Below are positions 17,860 to 25,200 of a stretch of DNA of 64,000 bases, one piece after another (position 1 is the stretch's first letter; every line of letters starts with the position of its first letter). Origin of the DNA: an uncultured Myxococcales bacterium (GTDB lineage Bacteria > Myxococcota_A > UBA9042). Both the position numbers and the translations under genes were made by a program. The notes under the pieces are model-generated. The model saw nothing but the letters and a program-made list of their open reading frames with translations, did not search any database and was not told the origin of the DNA. The stretch covers positions 1 through 64,000 of the forward strand of contig CAIXGW010000033.1 in the NCBI GenBank assembly GCA_903919145.1. Reading direction: 5' to 3'.

Positions 17860-18303
17860 CTAGGGCGCTCCTGCTGGTTTGGCGGTGGGGGGAGCGATCG
17901 CCGCGGTCGGGTCAATCTGGATGGCAAAGGCCGAGACGCCCAGGGCCTTGATCGTATCGAGCAGCCACACCACCCGGCCGTGCGAGACGTTCTTGTCTCC
18001 AGAAATCAGCACCAGCGTCTTGGCGTCTTTGGCTACCGCAGCGCGAACCTCTTGGCGCAGGCCCGACGGGTCGATGTCCTTGCCGTTGAGGTAGATCGCT
18101 CCGTCGCGGGTCAGCGTGACGGCCAGGGTCTTGGGCTGCACGGCGCCGGCCTGGGCGGCCTTGGGCAGGTCGACCTCGATCGCCTGCTTGGCAATGAGGT
18201 TGGCGGTGAGCATAAAAATGATCAGCAACACCAGCATGATATCCACCAGCGGCGTGACGTTGATGTCGGTGATCATGCCGCGCTTGCGCGTTCCTCCTGC
18301 CAT
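17860..18303 (-). CDS. exbD: ExbD biopolymer transport protein
   Basis: A 147-residue ExbD/TolR protein. The single membrane helix carries the proton-binding Asp in the motif INVTPLVDIMLVLLIIFM, and a periplasmic domain follows. The start codon overlaps the exbB stop by 1 nt (TGATG), indicating tight translational coupling. It forms the inner-membrane motor with ExbB and TonB. Confidence 0.95.
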   Translation of the reverse strand: MAGGTRKRGMITDINVTPLVDIMLVLLIIFMLTANLIAKQAIEVDLPKAAQAGAVQPKTLAVTLTRDGAIYLNGKDIDPSGLRQEVRAAVAKDAKTLVLISGDKNVSHGRVVWLLDTIKALGVSAFAIQIDPTAAIAPPTAKPAGAP

Positions 18304-19004
18304 CAGCCCACCTCGCTGTCGGGCTTGGGCGGGGCGATCTTGGCAAAGGCCAAAATGGCGTGGCCGGTCGCCTGGGCCGCCGCCACAGCTGTTTCGACAT
18401 GGCGCGCAAAGGTGTTGTAGGACGCCACCGCTGGCAGCGCCACCAGCAGGCCCACGCCTGTTGCCACCAGCGCCTCGGCAATGCCGGCCATCACCGCCTG
18501 GGCGCCCTGGCCGCTGTTCAGGGCCAGGTCGTGAAACGCCCGGATGATGCCCAACACCGTGCCAAACAGGCCAATAAACGGTGCGTTGCTGCCCAGCGTG
18601 CCCAGAAACGCCAGGCCCTTTTCATAGCGCAGCCGCTCGCGCTCTACCACTCCGGCGATGTGCTCTTCTACAGAAGCCGCGCCGTCGCCCAGGTGCTGGA
18701 TCGCCGCCTGGGCCACCGCCACTTGCATCGAAGGCAGGCCGGCCAGGTCGGCCAGCACCGCCGAGGGGCCGGTCTTGCGCAGCTTGTCTAGCGCTGCGGC
18801 CAGCTTGCGCTTGGGCTCTCTTTCCCGGGCAAAGAACCACAGACGCTCCAGGATCACCGCCACGGCCAGCAGCGACAGGCCCAGCAGCAGCCACAGCACC
18901 CACTGCGATCCGGCGCGCAGCATCAGGTCCAGCAGCTGGGCATCCACGCTGGAGACACTGCTCTCGGCACCGACGGCTGTGGAAGGAAGGGTAGGTGTAC
19001 TCAT
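18303..19004 (-). CDS. exbB: ExbB/MotA/TolQ-family proton channel protein
   Basis: A 233-residue ExbB with three membrane segments: residues about 35-57 (VLWLLLGLSLLAVAVILERL) and two C-terminal helices in the MotA/TolQ/ExbB domain (LGTLGSNAPFIGLFGTVLGI; GIAEALVATGVGLLVALPAV). It starts 36 nt after the receptor gene and overlaps exbD by 1 nt. Together the three proteins would power the receptor encoded upstream. Confidence 0.95.
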   Translation of the reverse strand: MSTPTLPSTAVGAESSVSSVDAQLLDLMLRAGSQWVLWLLLGLSLLAVAVILERLWFFAREREPKRKLAAALDKLRKTGPSAVLADLAGLPSMQVAVAQAAIQHLGDGAASVEEHIAGVVERERLRYEKGLAFLGTLGSNAPFIGLFGTVLGIIRAFHDLALNSGQGAQAVMAGIAEALVATGVGLLVALPAVASYNTFARHVETAVAAAQATGHAILAFAKIAPPKPDSEVG

Positions 19005-19040
19005 GCAAATCCTTTGGACGGGCGGGCGGTGGGCGACGAT

Positions 19041-21695
19041 CTACAGGCGACCGCGCACGCCAACGGTTGGCAACACATAGCGAATGGTCGAGCCCGCCGT
19101 GACTTCTTCTGGGAATAGGAAGGCATTGGCCAGGTCAATGTAGAAGTCCAGCAGCCACTTGTTCCACACCGCGCGCTTGTCGATGCGCAGGTCGGCGCGG
19201 AAGTAGCCGTCGGTGCGGGCGGTGTTGTAGCCATAGGTGGTGGTGGCGGGCTTGCCGCTTTGGTACTGCAGACGCACGCCGAAGTCCCAGTTGCGCGGCA
19301 GCGGGATGCCGGCGACCACGTTGAGCAGGTGGGTGCGGTCAAAGTCATAGGGCACCCAGGCCTTGTCGCCGCTGATCGGGTCGGCGCGCAGCCGCTCAGA
19401 CAAGGAAAACGTGTAGGACACCCAGCCGTAGGGGCCATTGCGGGCCTGACGGCGCAACAGCATCTCCAGGCCGTAGGACCGGCCGCGCTGTGGGGCAAAC
19501 AGCCCGTCCAGCACCTGCTGGACGCGGTTGGCATTGTCGGTCGCTGTCTCGCTGACAAAGGAAGTCTGGGCAGCGGTCGCCACCGAGGCCTTGTTGACCG
19601 CCAGGTCAAACACAATGGGATCCATGTCGTTGTAGAAGGCTTCAGCGGTCAGCCCCAATTCGCGGGTCAGCGGCACTTCGACCCCCAGGCTGGACTGCAG
19701 CGACGCCAACAAGCCATAGGACAAGGGCAGGACATCCAAGCCCGGAAGAGGCAAAAAGAACCGCGGCGGCTGGTGAAAAATGCCAACCCCGCCCTTGAGC
19801 CAAATGCTGCGCGCCTCTTGGTCGCGGCCGGCCGCCTTGGCCGCTGCGCTGTCAGCAGACGCGGTGGCTGGCTCGCTCAAGTCCAGGCTGGTCAAGCGAT
19901 AACGCACGGTCAACCGCGGGTCGGCAGCCAGGATGTCCGCCGAGCCATCGCCGCGCCAGTCCAGCCGCACGCCGGGCCGCAGCAGCCAATCGCGGTTCGG
20001 CCGCCAGATGGCCTCGGTCAGCGCCGTGGCGGTCCACTGGTTCTTGATGTCTTCGGTAAAGGTCGAGGTGCTGACTCGCACGTTGGCGGTGGCCCCCTGG
20101 ATGCCCTGCTCGGTCAGGCGGTAGCCGCCCTCCAGGCCCAACAGCCACTCCAGGCCAGGCGAGACCGGATAGCGGAGCCGAGCACTGGGCTCCACCAGGC
20201 TGGTGGTCACGTCACTGGACGCCGCTGAGGTCTGGTCAATGCCCGTCACCACGCGATAAGTGGCCTCGCCTGCGCCGATGGGATGGTTGGCGCGCAGATC
20301 CAGGCGGTGAAAAGACAGCACCAGCGCCGGCACCAACGGCGGATTGACGGCCGTTGGGTCGGCGGCGGGGTCCACAGACTGCAGCTCATCGCGGGCGCCA
20401 AACGCAAACACCGTCCAGCCTTTGCGGGCGTTGCCGCCATCCAGGCGCAATTGGTAGTCCCAGTAAGACAGCGAGGCCTGGTCGGTCGCCAGGCTCATCA
20501 GGGTGCCGGGATAGCCCAGCCGCGCGGCCACCGTCGCCGTCGCGCCCAGCAGCGGCAGCGGATGGCGGACCAGCGCGCCAGCCTGCAGCAGGTTGACGTC
20601 GATGTCGTAGAGTTGCTCGTCCGCCCGGGCCCGCCGCGTCCTGCCGTCGATGATGCCGGCCGTGTAGCCGCCGTAGATCACCGGAGCGTTGCCTGGGTAG
20701 AACTGCACCTCATCGATGAATTCGGGGTTGAGCACGCTGGGCCCGGCCAGCAGGTGGTAGAGCAGCGGCACGCGGGTGCCGTCGACCAGAAAGCCGGTGG
20801 ACCCTGGGCTGGCGCCGCGCACCACCGGAAAGGGCAGCAGTGACATCAGCGAGGCGACGCCGGGCAGCGACTGAACCACCCGGAACGGATCGCCAAAGGT
20901 GCCGGGGATCTGCTTGATCTCGGCGCCGCGCAGGGTGATGCGGCTGACCTCTTCGCGGCGCTTCTCGCCAAAGACCAGGATCTCGTAGGGGTCGTAGCGG
21001 TCGCGCTCGATGTAGTAGGCCACGCCCAATTCCTGCTTGGCCTCCAGTCGCTCGCTCTGCAAGAACGGCTTGTGGCTGCCAGAGTGGACGGTCACCCGCG
21101 CCTGCCCAGCCGGCACCGCCAAGCGGAAGCGGCCGCGCGCATCGCTGTCCGCGCTGTAGACCCTACCGTCGATCTGAGCGCTGACGGTGGCACGGCTCAC
21201 CGGTGCCCGCGTGCCTTTCTCTACCAGCTTGCCGCGCAGCACGGCGTCCAGAGGCGGGCCGCCCCCCGGTGCAGTGGCTGGCGGCGGCGGCGGTGGCAAG
21301 AAGGTATGGGTGAACGTGACCTCGACCTGCACGGCCTTGCCCTTCCAGTAGCCTGGGCGAAAGCGAAACTGCAGGGCCGCCGCCACCACCGCCTGGTCAA
21401 AAACCTCAAGCGTCTGGCCAATCAGCGTGACCTTCTTGACCAAACCGTCGGTGCCCACCAGCAGCTTGACCCGCACCACCACCGGCTCGGCGTGGGCGGG
21501 CGCGTTGGCGGGGTAGTCGACGGTGGTCGCCGTCAGCGCCACCGGCGGGTCAAGCATGTCAGAGGCCGTCGCCGCTGGCGGGGCTGCCACAGCCGGCGCA
21601 GGGGGGGCCGACTGCGCGCGCGCCGGCGCTACAGCCAGCAGCCACGCCGAGCAGACCGCCAGTACCCACAGCAGTTTCCAGGGGTTCAGCGCCAT
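19041..21695 (-). CDS. TonB-dependent receptor with an N-terminal TonB-like domain
   Basis: An 884-residue outer-membrane receptor. A signal peptide (KLLWVLAVCSAWLLAVAPARAQ) leads into a TonB C-terminal-like domain (about residues 55-135: RVKLLVGTDGLVKKVTLIG, QFRFRPGYWKGK). A Pro run follows, then a carboxypeptidase-regulatory-like beta sandwich (about 155-215), a plug (PGTFGDPFRVVQSLPGV; VVRGASPGSTGFLVDG) and a 22-strand-type barrel ending FLFPEE...VGVRGRL. The N-terminal domain is unusual: TonB-like domains normally belong to the inner-membrane partner. ATG 21695 overlaps the preceding gene by 10 nt. The substrate is unknown. Confidence 0.88.
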   Translation of the reverse strand: MALNPWKLLWVLAVCSAWLLAVAPARAQSAPPAPAVAAPPAATASDMLDPPVALTATTVDYPANAPAHAEPVVVRVKLLVGTDGLVKKVTLIGQTLEVFDQAVVAAALQFRFRPGYWKGKAVQVEVTFTHTFLPPPPPPATAPGGGPPLDAVLRGKLVEKGTRAPVSRATVSAQIDGRVYSADSDARGRFRLAVPAGQARVTVHSGSHKPFLQSERLEAKQELGVAYYIERDRYDPYEILVFGEKRREEVSRITLRGAEIKQIPGTFGDPFRVVQSLPGVASLMSLLPFPVVRGASPGSTGFLVDGTRVPLLYHLLAGPSVLNPEFIDEVQFYPGNAPVIYGGYTAGIIDGRTRRARADEQLYDIDVNLLQAGALVRHPLPLLGATATVAARLGYPGTLMSLATDQASLSYWDYQLRLDGGNARKGWTVFAFGARDELQSVDPAADPTAVNPPLVPALVLSFHRLDLRANHPIGAGEATYRVVTGIDQTSAASSDVTTSLVEPSARLRYPVSPGLEWLLGLEGGYRLTEQGIQGATANVRVSTSTFTEDIKNQWTATALTEAIWRPNRDWLLRPGVRLDWRGDGSADILAADPRLTVRYRLTSLDLSEPATASADSAAAKAAGRDQEARSIWLKGGVGIFHQPPRFFLPLPGLDVLPLSYGLLASLQSSLGVEVPLTRELGLTAEAFYNDMDPIVFDLAVNKASVATAAQTSFVSETATDNANRVQQVLDGLFAPQRGRSYGLEMLLRRQARNGPYGWVSYTFSLSERLRADPISGDKAWVPYDFDRTHLLNVVAGIPLPRNWDFGVRLQYQSGKPATTTYGYNTARTDGYFRADLRIDKRAVWNKWLLDFYIDLANAFLFPEEVTAGSTIRYVLPTVGVRGRL

Positions 21696-22534
21696 GCGAA
21701 CACCCACGAGGCGGTGCCGCCACCATGAGCCCACCACTGACGCCTGACGATCGGCCGCGCAGTGTCGGCTTCGGCGCGCGCCAGGGTCTGCACGCAAGCG
21801 GTCCACTGACCGTCTAGTTCAAGCGACAATCCCGTGGAAGAAAGCGGCCCAAGGACCACCATGTAGCCAGCGCGGACGAGGCCGGCGAGCCCTGAGCCTT
21901 GGCAGTTGGCAAACGGCGGACGAGCGCTGTTCAGCGTCAGCGACGTCGCCAGGCTGGCCATCTGGTTCATGTCCGCCTCTGGGCGGCCGGTGCGACCTTC
22001 AACGATGCCGCCGACGCCCAGGCCCACCGCCAATTCCAGGTTGGGCGTGAGATGCCAAGTGGGGTCGATGGTTCCGGCGTAGCGCAGACCGGCCAGGCCC
22101 CCCGTGGCGCTGACGGCGCCGTAGTGAAAGGAAGCCAGCAGTGACCACCGCGGGTCAAGCCGCGCGCCAACGCGGACGGTGGCGCCAAAGCCGCTGCCGC
22201 TGGGCGCACCAAACAGCCCTTCCAGCTGCTGCCAGTTCGCGCCCAGCTGCAGCCGCAGCCCTGGCTTCTGCCAAGCCGCCTTGTCCGATTCTGTAGGCAG
22301 CGACAGGCGAATTTGCAGATCGTCGTCTTTGTCTGGCGAAGCCTCGGCTGCCAGCGCAGCGGTGTCCGTGGGGTCTTGGGGCCCTTGGACGGCTTGAGCC
22401 CACCCCAGCGCCGGCACGGCCATGGCGAGAGCCCAGGCGACACCCAGCAGGGCAAGGCGCAGCGCCGGCCGCCACGTCAGCGAGCGCCACTGGCACAAGT
22501 TCAGGCCCAAACTGAGCAATCCGGCGCGCCCCAT
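21686..22534 (-). CDS. predicted outer-membrane beta-barrel protein
   Basis: A 282-residue exported protein. A long signal peptide (cleavage near GWAQA, residue 47) precedes a short acidic linker and alternating amphipathic strands (LRLQLGANWQQL, GFGATVRVGARLDPRWSLLASFHYG, LELAVGLGVGG) ending in the aromatic C-terminal strand SWVFAWR, as expected of outer-membrane barrels. No family is recognised. It starts 3 nt after the lipoprotein stop and runs 10 nt into the receptor gene, so it belongs to the TonB operon and may be an accessory pore or scaffold. Confidence 0.7.
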   Translation of the reverse strand: MGRAGLLSLGLNLCQWRSLTWRPALRLALLGVAWALAMAVPALGWAQAVQGPQDPTDTAALAAEASPDKDDDLQIRLSLPTESDKAAWQKPGLRLQLGANWQQLEGLFGAPSGSGFGATVRVGARLDPRWSLLASFHYGAVSATGGLAGLRYAGTIDPTWHLTPNLELAVGLGVGGIVEGRTGRPEADMNQMASLATSLTLNSARPPFANCQGSGLAGLVRAGYMVVLGPLSSTGLSLELDGQWTACVQTLARAEADTARPIVRRQWWAHGGGTASWVFAWR

Positions 22535-22537
22535 CGT

Positions 22538-23797
22538 TCAGAGCCCCTTGGCCGACAGCGGGCACGGCCACCACGCCGGCGGCTTGGCCGGCTCCCACTG
22601 TGGCTCCTCGCAATAGGGATTGGTGCTGCAGCCCTTGGGGATGTAGTGGGAGACCGTGCGGCAGCCGCCGGGCACGCCGCTGACGACCAATTCGATGACC
22701 GCGGGCTTGGCCGGCGCCTGGTCGCCCTGGGTCGGGGCCGCCATGCCACCCGCCTTGCCGCTCTTGCCGCCCTGGGCCACGGGCTGGCAGGTCCAGGCAA
22801 TGGTGTCGAGGGGTAGCGCCTTTTCCGGCGGTTCGCGGTAGGTGACCGAGCCGTTGGTGCTGAATCCAGAGCTCATGCCGTTGCCGGCGCGGCTGGCGCA
22901 CACCACGTCGCGAAAGGTCTCCGTGGCCTGCAGCGGCAGCTCAAGCACGGCCTGGGTCAAGCCCTTGGCGCTGCACGTCTCTGTGGCCATGCCCGGCAGC
23001 CCAGCCGCCAAGGCCCCGGTGGAGTCAGCGAGCAAGGCAAACAGGCTCTGCAGGGTGAAGCCGCCAGCCGCCAGCAGCGAGAATCCCTTGGGAGGTTCAG
23101 GGCATCCCCAGCGCGGGTAGTAGAACGACAGCGGATCGTAGCCGCCTTCTCGGTAGCCCAGCCGCTGGTCGGGTTTCAGCATGCTGACAAAGCTCGCGGC
23201 ATACATGAGGTCGGCTTTCTTGGTAGGGACCGGCGCGGGAGCCGCCTGCATGCCGCCGCCTGAGCCGCCGCCCTTGCCCGGGCCCATGCTCTGCGCCGTA
23301 GGCCACTCCGTAGCCCGCCACAGCTCCAGGACTTTGTTGTCATCGCGGTCGTCAAAGACCACTACTGACGCGTAGGCCAGCCGCGCGGTGATGTCGCCGA
23401 TTAGCAGGTCGGCCAGCGGCAGGTCAAACAGCGGCAGCACCACTTCCTGGCCAGGCTCGACAGGAACACTGGGGCCAATCCGCGCGCCGACAAAGCCAAA
23501 GGGATCTCGGCACCCCTCGCTGCGGACCGCCGTGATCGACGGGTCGCCCGGCAAGGGCAGGCAGAACGGATCCGCTTGGACCTGGGCGCCCCACAGCAAC
23601 CCCACCCGCAGGCGCGGCTTTTCCTTTAGCGTCTCGGCCGGGCGCAGCGGTTCCAGGTCGCCGGTGACGCGCACCCGCAGCTCGGCCAGCGGCGTGGCAG
23701 CAGCATCCAGCCCGGCCAGATCATCGGTGCAGGCCGGCGCCACCGCTGCGGCCCCTGCGGCTGCCCACAGGGCCAATGTTCGCGCCCAGCCCGTCAT
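22538..23797 (-). CDS. Cys-containing exported protein, probable lipoprotein
   Basis: A 419-residue protein with a hydrophobic signal peptide and a possible, non-ideal lipobox APAC (Cys23). About ten further cysteines are scattered along it, and there are Gly-rich and Lys/Ala-rich linkers (GKGGGSGGGM near residue 175). No family is recognised. Its ATG overlaps the stop codon of the preceding barrel gene by 4 nt (ATGA), placing it firmly in the uptake operon. A surface lipoprotein that presents substrate to the receptor would fit the context, but this is inference. Confidence 0.7.
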   Translation of the reverse strand: MTGWARTLALWAAAGAAAVAPACTDDLAGLDAAATPLAELRVRVTGDLEPLRPAETLKEKPRLRVGLLWGAQVQADPFCLPLPGDPSITAVRSEGCRDPFGFVGARIGPSVPVEPGQEVVLPLFDLPLADLLIGDITARLAYASVVVFDDRDDNKVLELWRATEWPTAQSMGPGKGGGSGGGMQAAPAPVPTKKADLMYAASFVSMLKPDQRLGYREGGYDPLSFYYPRWGCPEPPKGFSLLAAGGFTLQSLFALLADSTGALAAGLPGMATETCSAKGLTQAVLELPLQATETFRDVVCASRAGNGMSSGFSTNGSVTYREPPEKALPLDTIAWTCQPVAQGGKSGKAGGMAAPTQGDQAPAKPAVIELVVSGVPGGCRTVSHYIPKGCSTNPYCEEPQWEPAKPPAWWPCPLSAKGL

Positions 23798-24474
23798 GGC
23801 AACCACCCCACGCCCAATTGGGCCGTCCAGCCTGCCCTAGCGCCGCCTTGGCCGACGTGCAGCGCTGGTCCGGCCGCCACCACCGCCGCCCAGGCGCCGA
23901 CCACAGGTACGCTGACCACTGCCAGCAGGTCCGCCGACGCCAGCGCGCCCCACGCCGCTTGCTCAAGCGCCTCGCCGCTCAGCCCCAGGCGCTCGCCCTG
24001 GTTGCGCAGCCGGCTCTCTTGCACCGCGGTGACCCCTAGGCCAAGCAGCAGCGCCATCCGCCCGCGGCCCATCGCCGCCTGCAGCCCCAGCAGCCCGCGG
24101 GCCCGCAGATCGCGCTGGGTCACCTCCCAAGACGCCCCGTACTCGGTGGCGCTAGAGGCCGAGACCTCGCCGCCCCAGGTCCAGCGCCCCGGCTGCAGCC
24201 AGCGAGCGGCAAGGCCCATCGAAAGGCCAGTGCCCAGCGCCGCCGGCAGGCCGTTGGTCAGCGCCACATGGGCTTGGCTGCCGGCCCAGGCGGAAGCTGC
24301 TTGCACCGGCTCGTCAGGGTCCGCACCGTCTTGCGCCGACTGGGCCTGCGCAGGGCCGGGCACCGCCAAGGCGCCAGCCAGCGCCACGGCAAGCAAGGCG
24401 CGCGCCGCTGACTGCAGCACAAGTCTGCGCCCGGTCAGGCCTTTGACGTTGGCTTTGCCGCTACCCATCCTCAT
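23794..24474 (-). CDS. predicted outer-membrane beta-barrel protein
   Basis: A 226-residue exported protein with a signal peptide (ARALLAVALAGALAVPGPAQA), followed by glycine- and tryptophan-containing amphipathic strands (WTWGGEVSASS, MALLLGLGVTAV, WTAQLGVGWL) typical of a small barrel. There are two adjacent candidate starts, ATG 24474 and ATG 24468; the second is preceded by GATGAGG. It is the first gene of the uptake operon whose product looks like an envelope component. Function is unknown. Confidence 0.65.
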   Translation of the reverse strand: MRMGSGKANVKGLTGRRLVLQSAARALLAVALAGALAVPGPAQAQSAQDGADPDEPVQAASAWAGSQAHVALTNGLPAALGTGLSMGLAARWLQPGRWTWGGEVSASSATEYGASWEVTQRDLRARGLLGLQAAMGRGRMALLLGLGVTAVQESRLRNQGERLGLSGEALEQAAWGALASADLLAVVSVPVVGAWAAVVAAGPALHVGQGGARAGWTAQLGVGWLP

Positions 24475-24552
24475 CCCGTTGGCGACCGCCTGCCGGCGCC
24501 ATGGCCCAGCCAATGTACTCTGCCCCCAGCGGCTTTGCACGTTGCCCCGCCG

Positions 24553-25200
24553 TTAAGAACTGTTGCGCGGGCTGACCCGCAGCGTCCAGCTGCTCTGGCC
24601 CACCTGCTGGGTCAGCTGCTGGAGCTGCCCGGTCAGCAGCTGCGCCGCCAGTCGCGTCTGGCAGGCCAGCAGCAGCCGGGCAATTGGTTGTTCTGTCAGA
24701 GGATGACCAGAAAGGACCAAGGTCAGCGCCGATCCGCTGAGCCCCACCTGCGGCACCGCCCCGGGGTACACCTGCGGCCAGACCTCTGGCAGCCGCTCGA
24801 CGCCTCGCTGCAGCCCATAGGCTCTAAGGGCCCACCGCGCCGGCCGGGCAAAGCGCTCCAGCACCCGTTCATGCCAATCGCTGGCAAAGGCCAGGGGATC
24901 GCCGCCCCAGCCCCTTTCGATCAACAGCCGGTGCAGCCCCAGCCAGGCCGAAGTGGCGATCCAGTCGCCGCGCTCCAGCCCCGCCAGCGAAGGCCAGTCG
25001 TCGCGGCCCGCCCCCAGCAAAGGCCAAGCATCTTCTACGGTTTTGACCAAACCCGGTCCGGCCAGCTCCTGCCAATCGCGCAGCAGGGCCGCACGCACCT
25101 GCCCTTGGGCCTGGAGATCCGCCGTCCAAGCCTTCAGGCACTGGTCGGCCAGCTCTGGCAGCCCTGCGCCGGCGCCGGGGCGGTCAGTAGTGGCGCTCAA
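24553..25200 (-). CDS. protein of unknown function next to prenyl-synthase fusion
   Basis: A roughly 215-residue, mostly helical soluble protein rich in Leu, Ala, Trp and Gln, without signal peptide, cysteines in pattern, or a motif I recognise. It overlaps the 3' end of the prenyl-synthase fusion gene and has no ATG there. TTG 25200 (overlap 17 nt) or TTG 25215 are the candidate starts, implying translational coupling. Its size and Trp-rich helical pattern vaguely recall myxobacteria-restricted heme-NO-binding-like families, but I cannot support that. It lies between the terpenoid-like gene and the TonB operon. Confidence 0.65.
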   Translation of the reverse strand: MSATTDRPGAGAGLPELADQCLKAWTADLQAQGQVRAALLRDWQELAGPGLVKTVEDAWPLLGAGRDDWPSLAGLERGDWIATSAWLGLHRLLIERGWGGDPLAFASDWHERVLERFARPARWALRAYGLQRGVERLPEVWPQVYPGAVPQVGLSGSALTLVLSGHPLTEQPIARLLLACQTRLAAQLLTGQLQQLTQQVGQSSWTLRVSPRNSS

